Shown in pieces: positions 44,404-53,065 of a DNA stretch of 64,000 bases (positions are counted from its first letter, which is position 1; each line of letters starts with the position of its first letter). The notes beneath the pieces were generated by a model, which had not been told where the DNA came from, made no database searches, and saw only the letters and a program-made list of their open reading frames with translations. Location of the stretch: assembly GCF_900109145.1 (NCBI RefSeq), contig NZ_FNYY01000002.1:470011-534010 (forward strand), given 5' to 3'. The stretch is from Marinovum algicola (GTDB lineage: Bacteria > Pseudomonadota > Alphaproteobacteria > Rhodobacterales > Rhodobacteraceae). A program made the translations under genes and the position numbers.

Positions 44404-44777
44404 CCCCAGTACTGCTGACCGCCGAGATGGTCGAAGCGCTGCACGACGCCGCGCTCAATCCCGGAGAGATTGCCGGGCGCGCGCGTGACAAATCCCTCGA
44501 AGGCGCCTTGGGTCGGGTTGAAAACCGCCTCGTCTACGGTCTGATCGACGACATCTTCGATCTCGCCGCTGCGTATGCCACGGCGATTGCCACTGGCCAT
44601 TGCTTCAATGACGACAACAAGCGCACCGCCTTCGACACCATGAACTTCTGTCTGGAAATTCACGGAATCGAACTGGAGTGGGACGTTCAGGACATCGGCG
44701 ATCGCATCATCCGCCTCGCCCAGGGCCATCTGGACGAGGCGAGCTTTGCCGAATGGCTGCGCGGCCAGGCCGGCTGA
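44400..44777 (+). CDS. Doc-type (Fic fold) toxin
   Basis: 125 residues, the size of Doc. The Fic/Doc motif is HCFNDDNKRTAF, with the catalytic His and the NKR anion hole. The position usually held by Ala/Gly is Asp (DDNKR), a deviation that may alter activity. Doc phosphorylates EF-Tu to stop translation; the target here is not shown. The HPF-type Phe is conserved. It is translationally coupled to the antitoxin. Confidence 0.9.
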   Translation: MTPVLLTAEMVEALHDAALNPGEIAGRARDKSLEGALGRVENRLVYGLIDDIFDLAAAYATAIATGHCFNDDNKRTAFDTMNFCLEIHGIELEWDVQDIGDRIIRLAQGHLDEASFAEWLRGQAG

Positions 44778-44780
44778 GCC

Positions 44781-45659
44781 CTATCCGAGCACCTCGCGCC
44801 AGGAATGCGCGGGCTGGAAGCCCAGCATCTCCTTGGCCTTGCGGTTGCTGTAGAAGGTCTCGGCCTCGCCCATCTCGCGGCGCAGCGGCACACCGTCGTA
44901 GAACCGCGAACGGACCTCTGCGTTCGTCAACTCGACCGAAAGGTCGTCGTTGGCAACGTTGAACACCTCATAACCCAGCCCGTCGGTCTCGAGGCATTTC
45001 TCGACCATCTGCCCCAGGTCGCGCACGTCGATATAGGCAAATATGTTGCGCCGCCGCAGCGAGGGATCTGCCATGTAGGCCGGGAAGTCGCTGGCGTATT
45101 CCTCGGGCGCGATCACGTTGTTGATCCGCAGGCCATAGACGTCGATCCCGGACCGGGCCTGAAACGACCGCCCGCAAGCCTCGTTGCAGACCTTGGACAT
45201 GGCATAGCTGTCATGCGGCACCACCGGATGCTCCTCGTCCACCGGCAGGTAGTCGGGCTTTACCTCGCCCTGGGCGAAACAGATGCCATAGGTGGTCTCC
45301 GACGAGGCAAAGATCACCTTGGGGATGCCCAGTTTCACCGCCGCCTCCAGGATGTTGTAGGTCGACAGGGTGTTGACCCGAAAGGTCTCGTTGTCGGGCT
45401 GGATCAGGATGCGCGCCAGCGCGGCGAAATGCACCACGGCGTCGAACTTCGGCACCTCGGGCCGGTCAAGCTCGTCGAACCCCGACAGGCTCGAGAGCGC
45501 ATTGAACACCTGGCCGCTGTCGGTGAGATCGACCGACAGGTTGTCGGGCTCCTGCGGGGCATTCAGATCGAGGTTGAGCACCCGGTGTCCCCGCTCGCGA
45601 AGCCACGGAACGATATGCCTGCCTGCCTTGCCGTTGCCGCCGGTGAATGCGATGCGCAT
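44781..45659 (-). CDS. NAD-dependent epimerase/dehydratase (SDR) protein
   Basis: 292 residues from ATG 45659. The Rossmann GxxGxxG appears as FTGGNGKAGRHIV. The catalytic YxxxK is DSYAMSKVCNEA, preceded by VIFASSETTYG. The extended-SDR C-terminal part (INNVIAPEEYASDFPAYM) binds the substrate. It acts on a nucleotide sugar or similar compound; the exact substrate is unclear. It is convergent with the toxin gene and divergent from parE, with a 151-bp shared upstream region. Confidence 0.9.
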   Translation of the reverse strand: MRIAFTGGNGKAGRHIVPWLRERGHRVLNLDLNAPQEPDNLSVDLTDSGQVFNALSSLSGFDELDRPEVPKFDAVVHFAALARILIQPDNETFRVNTLSTYNILEAAVKLGIPKVIFASSETTYGICFAQGEVKPDYLPVDEEHPVVPHDSYAMSKVCNEACGRSFQARSGIDVYGLRINNVIAPEEYASDFPAYMADPSLRRRNIFAYIDVRDLGQMVEKCLETDGLGYEVFNVANDDLSVELTNAEVRSRFYDGVPLRREMGEAETFYSNRKAKEMLGFQPAHSWREVLG

Positions 45660-45810
45660 GTCTGCCTCCCTGATTGTGGTTCTGCGGATAATCGCCACCA
45701 TGGCGCCAATGACAAGCCCGTTCGGGCGCAGTGGGCGATCCGCACCCTTCCCCCGCCCGGCGCGCTCTGCCATACTGCGCGCCAATCAAGAGCAACAAAG
45801 AGCAGCGGAC

Positions 45811-47769
45811 ATGGCCGACGATCTTCTTACACCGGTGGACCCTTCTGACTACGATGCCAGCCATATCGAGGTGCTCGAAGGGCTGGAACCGGTGCGCAAG
45901 CGGCCCGGGATGTACATCGGCGGCACCGATGAACGCGCGTTGCACCACATGGTGGCCGAGGTGCTCGACAACTCGATGGACGAGGCCGTCGCCGGCCATG
46001 CCAACCGCATCGAGGTCGAGCTGCACGAAGATTTTGCCATCACCATCCGCGACAACGGCCGCGGCATCCCGATCGACCCGCACCCGAAATTCCCCGGCAA
46101 ATCCGCGCTCGAGGTGATCCTCTGCACGCTGCACGCCGGCGGCAAGTTTTCGGGCAAGGCTTACGAGACCTCCGGCGGTCTGCATGGCGTCGGCGCCTCG
46201 GTGGTCAATGCGCTCAGCGATTCCATGGTTGTCCAGGTCGCGCGCAACAAGGAGCTCTTCGAGCAACGGTTTTCCCGCGGCCTGCCGCTGGGCCCGGTTG
46301 CCAAGGTCGGCGCCGCCCCCAACCGGCGCGGCACCACGGTGACCTTTCACGCTGACGAGGAGATCTTCGGCAAGCACCGCTTCAAACCCGCCCGCCTGCT
46401 CAAGATGGTGCGTTCCAAGGCCTATCTGTTCTCGGGCGTCGAGATTCGCTGGAAGAGCGCCATCGAGGATGGCGAGACCCCGACCGAAGCCACCTTCCAC
46501 TTTCCCGGCGGGTTGTCGGACTACCTGACCGAGACCCTGGGCAGCGCGTCGACCTATGCCGAGAAACCCTTTGCCGGGACGGTGGATTTCAAGGAGAAAT
46601 TCGGCACCCCGGGCAAGGTGGAATGGGCGATCAACTGGACGCCCTCGCGCGACGGGTTCATCCAGTCCTATTGCAACACCGTCCCCACCCCCGAGGGCGG
46701 CACCCATGAGGCCGGCTTCTGGGCGGCGATCCTCAAGGGCATCCGCGCCTATGGCGAGCTGTCGAACAACAAGAAGGCGGCGCAGATCACCCGAGACGAC
46801 CTGATCACCGGCGGCTGCGCGCTGGTCTCCTGCTTCATCCGCGAGCCGGAATTCGTCGGCCAGACCAAGGACCGGCTGGCCACCACCGAGGCCTCGAAGC
46901 TGGTCGAGGGCGCGGTGCGCGACCATTTCGACCACTGGCTGACCTCGGACACGAAATCCGCCGGCGCGATCCTCGATTTCCTGGTGCTGCGCGCCGAAGA
47001 GCGGCTGCGGCGGCGGCAGGAAAAGGAAACCGCGCGCAAGACCGCCACCAAGAAGCTGCGCCTGCCCGGCAAGCTGGTGGATTGCTCGGCCACCTCGCGC
47101 GAGGGCACCGAGCTGTTCATCGTCGAGGGCGATTCGGCTGGCGGCTCGGCCAAGATGGCGCGCGACCGCAAGACCCAGGCGCTGCTGCCCCTGCGCGGCA
47201 AGATCCTCAACGTGCTCGGCGCGGCCTCGTCCAAGCTTGGCTCGAACGCCGAAATTTCCGATCTGTCCCAGGCCCTTGGCGTCGGGCTGGGCACCAAGTT
47301 CAACATCGACGATCTGCGCTACGACAAGATCATCATCATGACCGACGCCGACGTCGACGGCGCCCATATCGCGGCGCTCTTGATGACCTTCTTCTTTACC
47401 CAGATGCGGCCGATGATCGACCGCGGGCACCTCTACCTCGCCTGCCCGCCGCTGTTCCGGCTGACCCAGGGGGCCAAGCGGATCTATTGCCTCGACGAGG
47501 CCGAGCGCGACATGTGGCTGGAGAAGGGCCTCGGCGGCAAGGGAAATATCTCGGTCTCGCGCTTCAAGGGTCTGGGCGAGATGGACGCCAAGGACCTGAA
47601 GGAAACCACGATGAACCCCGAGACGCGCAAGCTGATCCGGGTGTCGATCGACGAGGACGAGCCCGGCGAGACCGGCGACCTGGTGGAGCGGCTGATGGGC
47701 AAGAAGCCGGAGAAGCGGTTCGAATATATCCAGGCGAATGCGAAGTTTGTCGAAGAGTTGGATTTTTAA
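45811..47769 (+). CDS. parE: DNA topoisomerase IV subunit B
   Basis: 652 residues from ATG 45811. The GHKL ATPase has VLDNSMDEAVAGHA, IRDNGRGIPID and LHAGGKFSGKAYETSGGLHGVG; this last segment separates ParE from GyrB. The transducer region follows, then TOPRIM with LFIVEGDSAGGSAKMARDR and IIIMTDADVDGAHI. With ParC it decatenates daughter chromosomes. It is followed 12 bp later by a compositionally different gene. Confidence 0.97.
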   Translation: MADDLLTPVDPSDYDASHIEVLEGLEPVRKRPGMYIGGTDERALHHMVAEVLDNSMDEAVAGHANRIEVELHEDFAITIRDNGRGIPIDPHPKFPGKSALEVILCTLHAGGKFSGKAYETSGGLHGVGASVVNALSDSMVVQVARNKELFEQRFSRGLPLGPVAKVGAAPNRRGTTVTFHADEEIFGKHRFKPARLLKMVRSKAYLFSGVEIRWKSAIEDGETPTEATFHFPGGLSDYLTETLGSASTYAEKPFAGTVDFKEKFGTPGKVEWAINWTPSRDGFIQSYCNTVPTPEGGTHEAGFWAAILKGIRAYGELSNNKKAAQITRDDLITGGCALVSCFIREPEFVGQTKDRLATTEASKLVEGAVRDHFDHWLTSDTKSAGAILDFLVLRAEERLRRRQEKETARKTATKKLRLPGKLVDCSATSREGTELFIVEGDSAGGSAKMARDRKTQALLPLRGKILNVLGAASSKLGSNAEISDLSQALGVGLGTKFNIDDLRYDKIIIMTDADVDGAHIAALLMTFFFTQMRPMIDRGHLYLACPPLFRLTQGAKRIYCLDEAERDMWLEKGLGGKGNISVSRFKGLGEMDAKDLKETTMNPETRKLIRVSIDEDEPGETGDLVERLMGKKPEKRFEYIQANAKFVEELDF

Positions 47770-47781
47770 AGGAGAATATCT

Positions 47782-48219
47782 ATGGACGTTGGCGCGGTTA
47801 TCTCATCGCTGACAGCCAGTATTGGTTTGGTAAGGGAACTAAACAGTATTGATCGCCAACTGGATGAGGCCGACTACAAGTTGAGGATTGCTGAGCTGTC
47901 TTCGAAGCTAGCCGAGACGCAAATCAACCTCACCGAGTTAGCCACGGCTATGCATGCAAAAGATCAGGAACTCAAAGAATTAGCCAAGAGATTGGTAGAG
48001 AAAGGAGACCTGATAAAGATTGCCGACAGTTGGTATAAACAGCTTGATGGCAATCCAGTCGGAAACCCAATTTGCACTTTATGCCTTGAAACAGATGGGT
48101 CGCAGATAGCTCTGCAATTGCATCCTCAAAATTTCCGAAAACAAATATGCCCGCGATGCGATAGCACTTTCGACCGCAAAACTCGACACCTGTATCCTGA
48201 AGAACAGCCTGAGTCTTGA
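47782..48219 (+). CDS. Coiled-coil plus zinc-ribbon protein, AT-richer than its surroundings
   Basis: 145 residues with AAGGAG upstream of ATG 47782. Residues 20-75 form a coiled coil (RQLDEADYKLRIAELSSKLA...). The C terminus carries two CxxC knuckles (ICTLCLETDG and ICPRCDSTF), a zinc-ribbon pattern. Codon use (AAA, ATA, TTA) is strikingly AT-rich compared with parE, a sign of horizontal acquisition or a phage/defence origin. It directly follows parE. No known family is recognised; function unknown. Confidence 0.75.
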   Translation: MDVGAVISSLTASIGLVRELNSIDRQLDEADYKLRIAELSSKLAETQINLTELATAMHAKDQELKELAKRLVEKGDLIKIADSWYKQLDGNPVGNPICTLCLETDGSQIALQLHPQNFRKQICPRCDSTFDRKTRHLYPEEQPES

Positions 48220-48685
48220 GCGTAGAATTACGTACAGCAACGTTGAAACCCGTATTCTTGGTTAGATGGAAAGCCGGGCCAACGCCTGCCCGCGGGGTGG
48301 CGCTGCTCCCTCCGTTCGAAAGCGCTTTATCCCAGCCAAGCACTTCCCCCAGACATTCGGAGCAGCAAGACCAGCCAAAGCGCCAGCCCGATCGAGCGGG
48401 CAGGCGTTTGCAAGGCAAGCGCCGAGAGACCGGCGGCCTGCGGCCTTGATTCCGGGCCGGGTGAGATGGGCGACCGCCGCGCGCATCGCACAACCGCACC
48501 CCCCCATCATCCCTCTTGCGAGCGCTCCGCCACAGGCGTAAATTCCCCGCCGCAGCCCCGGTGAGGACGACTCACCCCTGCCGCTTCCCAAGGATCATCG
48601 CCCCGCCGAAACGGGCAACCCTGATCGTCTGACGATGCGACGGCCCGTGGCAATTCCGCTGCGGGATATCCCTCGGAGATCACCC
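48220..48685. other. Intergenic stretch of 466 bp
   Basis: No convincing gene. It contains a candidate promoter (48516-48544) and a GC-rich tract near 48290-48440 with coding-like antisense frames that resemble a dispersed Rhodobacterales spacer sequence. The tract was not identified further. Confidence 0.5.
48516..48544 (+). promoter_or_regulatory. Candidate sigma-70 promoter upstream of the 42-aa gene
   Basis: TTGCGA (48516-48521), 17-base spacer, TAAATT (48539-48544). This implies a leader of about 135 nt before the ATG at 48686. Confidence 0.5.
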
Positions 48686-48814
48686 ATGTCCAAACACAAG
48701 AACCGCGGCAACAAAGAAGCCAAGAAACCCAAGCAGGAAAAACCCAAGGTCCTCGCCACCGCGCATTCGGGCCTCGGAAAACCGCTCAACATCGGGACGC
48801 CCAAGGCCAAGTGA
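48686..48814 (+). CDS. Small basic protein, 42 residues
   Basis: The peptide starts MSKHKNRGNKEAKKPKQEK, is rich in Lys, has no membrane segment and ends TPKAK. It is too short for most gene finders but has a promoter-like element upstream and a strong hairpin 16 bp after the stop, which together support a real transcript. Function unknown; by charge it may bind nucleic acid. Confidence 0.65.
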   Translation: MSKHKNRGNKEAKKPKQEKPKVLATAHSGLGKPLNIGTPKAK

Positions 48815-48830
48815 CCCGCGCAGGGCACAT

Positions 48831-48855
48831 GGGGCGGCCTGTTCAGGGCCGCCCC
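48831..48855 (+). terminator. Terminator-like hairpin after the 42-aa gene
   Basis: Perfect 9-bp stem GGGGCGGCC/GGCCGCCCC with a 7-base loop, but no T-run follows. The next 262 bp (48856-49117) contain no visible gene. Confidence 0.6.
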
Positions 48856-49117
48856 ATCGCCGTTCACAATGGAGGGTTGATATTTTGACGAGAAGTGACC
48901 CGCCCCGCCGCGTAGCGGCTCTGACCTTCCGGCCCGATACCGCTTCAGGGGTGTGCGCTTTGCGGCGGATCACATATCGCGTGTCCTTGGTATAGCGCGC
49001 CCCGCCGCCGCAGCGCAAAAGCGCATTGGGCGAAGCTGACTATCCCGAAGGATAGTCGCCCCGCCCGGTGACACAAACGTGAGCCGCCCGCCGGCCGCAT
49101 GCCGCTATCGTGGCACC

Positions 49118-49831
49118 ATGCGCCAGCTTCTGTTCTGCCTCCTCCTCGCCCTGCCCGCCGCCGCGCTGGCCCAGGACACCGATCTCGAACTGGTGCTGCT
49201 GGCCGATGCCTCCGGCTCGATCGACAGCCGCGAGATCGCCTTTCAGCGCCAGGGCTATGCCGCCGCCCTGACCGACCCCGAGGTTCTGGCCGCAATCGCC
49301 GGCACCGCCTATGGCACCATCGCCGTGACCTATATCGAATGGGCCGAAACCACCGCCGTCATTGCCCCCTGGACGCGGATCGACGGGGCCGAGGCGGCAG
49401 CGGGATTCGCCGCCCATCTGCTGGCCCAGCCGCGCCAGGCGCGGGGCCGCAACGCCATTGGCGGCGCGCTGCTCGAAGGGCTGCGGCAGATCGAGCAAAA
49501 CGACATCCAGGGCTGGCGGCGGGTGATCGATTTTTCCGGCGACAGCGCCAACAATCATTCCGGGCCGGGCATTGCCGAAGCGCGGGCGCAGGTGCTGGCG
49601 GCGGGGGTCACGATCAATGCCCTGCCGATCCTGCGGCCCGGCGATCCGGGGCGCGCCCAGGGCGGGCTCGAGGCGCTCTATGAACAGCGGATCATCGGCG
49701 GCATGGGGGCCTTCGTGGTCACCGCCGAAAGCCGCGCCTCCTTTGCCGAGGCGGTCAAGCGCAAGCTGGTTCTGGAAATATCCGGCGCCCTGCCCGGCGC
49801 GCCGCACTTGGCACAGGCGCAAAAAGAATAA
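49118..49831 (+). CDS. Exported DUF1194 (von Willebrand A-like) protein
   Basis: 237 residues from ATG 49118; the signal peptide RQLLFCLLLALPAAALAQ starts there. The mature part opens DLELVLLADASGSIDSREI, a MIDAS-like DxSxS, and continues with VTYIEWAE and VIDFSGDSANNHSG, the DUF1194 signature. Probably a periplasmic metal-dependent adhesion or binding protein of unknown partner. It is convergent with rpmB. Confidence 0.87.
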   Translation: MRQLLFCLLLALPAAALAQDTDLELVLLADASGSIDSREIAFQRQGYAAALTDPEVLAAIAGTAYGTIAVTYIEWAETTAVIAPWTRIDGAEAAAGFAAHLLAQPRQARGRNAIGGALLEGLRQIEQNDIQGWRRVIDFSGDSANNHSGPGIAEARAQVLAAGVTINALPILRPGDPGRAQGGLEALYEQRIIGGMGAFVVTAESRASFAEAVKRKLVLEISGALPGAPHLAQAQKE

Positions 49832-49893
49832 CCCCCGCCGGGTGGGCCGACGAGGGTCTGACGGCCCCGAAAGGCCGCGGTACATCAGAAAGC

Positions 49894-50184
49894 TCAGGCC
49901 TCGGCGGCTTGCGCTTTCATGATCTCTTTCTTGATCTTGAGCGCCGCATCGGACAGCTCGGCGTCCTTGGCTTTCGCCAGGAATTTGTCGAGACCGCCAC
50001 GGTGGTCCACCGAGCGCAGGGCCGAGGCCGAAATCCGCAGCTTGATGCCGCGGTTCAGCGTTTCGGATTGCAGGGTCACGTCGTTCAGGTTGGGCAGAAA
50101 GCGACGTTTGGTCTTGTTGTTGGCGTGGCTGACGTTGTTGCCAGTCATCGGGCCTTTTCCGGTCAGTTCGCAGCGGCGCGACAT
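49894..50184 (-). CDS. rpmB: 50S ribosomal protein L28
   Basis: 96 residues with the N-terminal [20 protein letters not shown] motif, then [12 protein letters not shown] and [22 protein letters not shown]. The alphaproteobacterial L28 length is expected. Structural protein of the large ribosomal subunit. Confidence 0.98.
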   Translation of the reverse strand: MSRRCELTGKGPMTGNNVSHANNKTKRRFLPNLNDVTLQSETLNRGIKLRISASALRSVDHRGGLDKFLAKAKDAELSDAALKIKKEIMKAQAAEA

Positions 50185-50350
50185 GTGATCATCCTCATCG
50201 TTTCAGAGCAGGACATCGAACCCCTTGGCCCGGACGCGCCCCGCAAATATCAAAGGGCGCCGCATAGGCCGCGCCCGGAATCTGGTTTGCAGGCTATTAC
50301 GCGCGCGGCCGGGGATCGTCAAGAGCCTCGTGACAAAGCCGGGCGGTTCT

Positions 50351-51145
50351 TCAACCCGGCTCCGCCGCCAGCGTGGCCGCCCGGGCCCGGGCGGTGCGGG
50401 CCAGCGCGTGGCGCCCGGTTTTCTCTGCCTGCGCAGCCAGATGGCGCCAATAGGTCGGGCTCCGGCGCCGGGCATTGCGATGCAGCATCACGATCCGCCG
50501 CGCCGGCACCCGCGGCTTGCCGAGCTGCGCCTGCAACTTGCCGAACCGCCCGGCGTCGCGCAGCACCGCCGTCGCCGGATGTCCGCCACCGGCCAGCCGG
50601 GCGATCCGCATGCCGGCAAAGGCCATCCCGATCAGCGCGGCATTGCGGATATCGAGCGGCCGGAACGGATCGGCGAGGATCACCCCCTGCACCGGTGCGC
50701 CACGCGGCGACAGATCGCCGAGCACGTCGTCGAAGCCGCTGGCGCAATCGCGGTAGCGCCGGTCGAAGGGCACCTGCCGCGGCGAGATCGAAAATTGCGG
50801 CGACACCGCGATGATCCGGCGCAGCCGCAGCGCCGCGGCAAAGCGAAAGGCGGCATACCCCCCCATGGAGAATCCCATCGCGCAGGCGTCGTCATAGCCC
50901 GCCGCATGCGCCACAAGCGCCGCCTCCAGCGCCTCGGTCTCCGGGTTGATGTACCAGTCGTTCCAACGCGATTGCAGGTGCAGGTGGCTCATGCCCGCAT
51001 TGGTAAAACTGCGCACCGGTCGCGGATCGCCAAAGTGGCCCGGCTCGGCAAGTCTTTGACGAAAGCTGACAAAAAGCCCGCGCTGGCCCGGATTGAACAG
51101 CGTGGCGCGCAGCAGCGCCCCGTCAAAGAGGGTCTCCGACCTCAT
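50351..51145 (-). CDS. Alpha/beta-fold hydrolase-like protein
   Basis: 264 residues with the nucleophile elbow GFSMGGYAAFRFA (Ser about 92), preceded by LHLQSRWNDWYINPETEAL. A likely catalytic His is in VMLHRNA or a later segment; the Asp is not certain. The start overlaps the meaB stop (ATGA at 51142-51145), so it is translated with meaB. No clear family beyond the fold; function unknown. Confidence 0.75.
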   Translation of the reverse strand: MRSETLFDGALLRATLFNPGQRGLFVSFRQRLAEPGHFGDPRPVRSFTNAGMSHLHLQSRWNDWYINPETEALEAALVAHAAGYDDACAMGFSMGGYAAFRFAAALRLRRIIAVSPQFSISPRQVPFDRRYRDCASGFDDVLGDLSPRGAPVQGVILADPFRPLDIRNAALIGMAFAGMRIARLAGGGHPATAVLRDAGRFGKLQAQLGKPRVPARRIVMLHRNARRRSPTYWRHLAAQAEKTGRHALARTARARAATLAAEPG

Positions 51146-52119
51146 CCGCCGAGGTGCCGGGTCACCATGTCCCGTGCCGCCTGCGCCGGGGTCGTGCGGC
51201 CCTCGGCCACCGCGTCTGACAACGCCTGCATCGCCTCGCGGGCCGCCGGCGCTTGCAATCGCGCGAGCAGTGCCTGCCGCACCTCCTCGGCAAACCAGTA
51301 GCGTGCCTGATCGGCGCGGCGCGCGTCGAAATGGCCCTCGTCGCGGCGCCAGCCGGTCAGGGCCTGCATCTCGTCCCAGGCAGTCTCCAGCCCCTGTTCC
51401 TCGAGCGCCGAGACGGTCAGCGCCTTGGGATAGCCCGGCGGATCCTGAGGCCGCTTGCGCAACAGGCGCAGGGCGCCGGAATAATCCGCGCAGGTTCGCG
51501 TCGCGGTGGCTTTCAGGTCACCATCGGCCTTGTTGACGAGGATCAGGTCGGCCATTTCCATGATGCCGCGCTTGACCCCTTGCAGCTCGTCGCCCCCCGC
51601 CGGCGCCAACAACAGCAGGAAGAGGTCCGACATCTCGGCCACCACCGTCTCGGACTGGCCCACACCAACGGTCTCGATCAGCACCACGTCGAACCCGGCG
51701 GCCTCGCAGAGCCGCACCGCCTCGCGGGTGCGCCGCGCCACGCCGCCCAGATGCGACTGGCTGGGCGAGGGGCGGATAAAGGCGTTGCGGTCGCGCGAGA
51801 GCTGTTCCATCCGCGTCTTGTCGCCGAGAATCGATCCGCCGGAACGGGCCGACGAGGGATCGACCGCCAGCACCGCCACCCGCTTGCCCTGCCCGGTCAG
51901 CATCAGGCCGAAGCTTTCGATGAATGTGGATTTGCCGACGCCGGGCGTGCCCGAAAGCCCGATTCGCAGCGCCTGCCGGTCGGATTCGCGCAGATGCTCC
52001 ATCAGCTCGGTGGCCCTGGCCCGGTGATCCGCGCGCTGGCTTTCGATCAGCGTGATCGCCCGCGACAGCGCCCGTCTCTCTCCGGCAAGAACCCGCTCGG
52101 CCAGTTCGGCAATCTCCAT
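51142..52119 (-). CDS. meaB: MeaB/ArgK-type GTPase
   Basis: 325 residues from ATG 52119 with GAGGGA upstream. G3E-family GTPase: P-loop GLSGTPGVGKSTFIE, AVDPSSARSGGSILGDKTRM, ETVGVGQSE and NKAD (G4), with a helical C terminus for dimerisation. Such proteins protect and load adenosylcobalamin on methylmalonyl-CoA mutase. The mutase gene itself is not in this window. It is translationally coupled to the hydrolase-like gene. Confidence 0.95.
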   Translation of the reverse strand: MEIAELAERVLAGERRALSRAITLIESQRADHRARATELMEHLRESDRQALRIGLSGTPGVGKSTFIESFGLMLTGQGKRVAVLAVDPSSARSGGSILGDKTRMEQLSRDRNAFIRPSPSQSHLGGVARRTREAVRLCEAAGFDVVLIETVGVGQSETVVAEMSDLFLLLLAPAGGDELQGVKRGIMEMADLILVNKADGDLKATATRTCADYSGALRLLRKRPQDPPGYPKALTVSALEEQGLETAWDEMQALTGWRRDEGHFDARRADQARYWFAEEVRQALLARLQAPAAREAMQALSDAVAEGRTTPAQAARDMVTRHLGG

Positions 52120-52311
52120 CTCGTCCCTCACTTTACTGCGACCGGCATCTTTCCGCACAGAGCCCGCCCCGCATACGCGGGAATTCGCGCGCTGGCGGCC
52201 CGGCAGGCGGACCGGCTGGCAATTTCTGCCTCGGCTTGTACCTCTAGTCCAGAGCGGTGGCGACAATCCACCGGACAATGCATTTCCGCGCAGGACTCGG
52301 GAACACCACAG

Positions 52312-53058
52312 ATGATCGGGCAGCATATGCGGCACAGGCTCTGTGCCCTGACAACCTTTTTCGCGCTGGGGGCCGCCTCATTCGGCGCAGGCAGCGCGAC
52401 GGCAGCGCAGCCGGCCTCGGAAACCGGCAGATTCGAGGTCTATTTTGCCGGTCTCAAGGCCGGCGAGGTGCGCTTTGCAATGACCCGCGAGAACGGGCAG
52501 TACGCGGCGACAGGCCGGGTGAAATCCTCGGGCCTGATCGCCGCGATCGCCCGATTTCGCTACCGTGCCGACGTGACCGGACGGGTGAATGGCGACAGCT
52601 ATGCGCCGCTGCGCTATGAAGAGAGCCTCGATACCGGGCGGCGCAGCAGCGACAAGGTGATCGCCTATCGCGGCGGCCTGCCGGTGCTGGAGGAAAGCGA
52701 AGAGCCCGACGCGCATTGGCTCGATCCGCGCAGCCAGGGCGACGCGCTCGATCCGCTGACCGCCTTCTGGCAGTTGTTGCGGGCGCGCGATGGCGACGAT
52801 CTCTGCCGGCTCGACACCGTCTATTTCGACGGCGAGCGGCGCATCCGGCTGACCACCTCCGAAGACAGCCGCGCCACCGATCGGGTGGTCTGCAAGGGCC
52901 GGTATATCCGCGAAGGCGGGTTTTCCCGCAAGGCGCTGAAGGAAGGCCGGACCTTCCCCTTCGAGCTATCCTATGCGCCGGCGGCCTCGGGTCATTGGCA
53001 GGTCAGCCGGATCGACGCCAAAACTCTGCGTGGACGGGTGCTGCTCATTCGGCGATAA
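52312..53058 (+). CDS. Exported DUF3108 protein
   Basis: Up to 248 residues; the start could be ATG 52312 or 52327, both before the signal peptide (CALTTFFALGAASFGAGSATA). The mature domain is beta-rich: FEVYFAGLKAGEVRFAMTRENG, then the RSSDKVIAYRGG and QGDALDPLTAFWQLL segments of DUF3108. Outer-envelope or periplasmic role unknown. It lies 7 bp upstream of hrpB. Confidence 0.85.
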   Translation: MIGQHMRHRLCALTTFFALGAASFGAGSATAAQPASETGRFEVYFAGLKAGEVRFAMTRENGQYAATGRVKSSGLIAAIARFRYRADVTGRVNGDSYAPLRYEESLDTGRRSSDKVIAYRGGLPVLEESEEPDAHWLDPRSQGDALDPLTAFWQLLRARDGDDLCRLDTVYFDGERRIRLTTSEDSRATDRVVCKGRYIREGGFSRKALKEGRTFPFELSYAPAASGHWQVSRIDAKTLRGRVLLIRR

Positions 53059-53065
53059 GGCCGGC

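Noticed and set aside
48262..48591. 109-codon minus-strand frame in the 48.2-48.7 kb gap
   Set aside because: Frames on both strands are equally open because of GC content; no domain or ribosome site. Kept only as a possible dispersed spacer sequence.
48856..49117. Possible small gene between the 42-aa gene and the DUF1194 gene
   Set aside because: No start with a ribosome site leading to a plausible protein; treated as empty.
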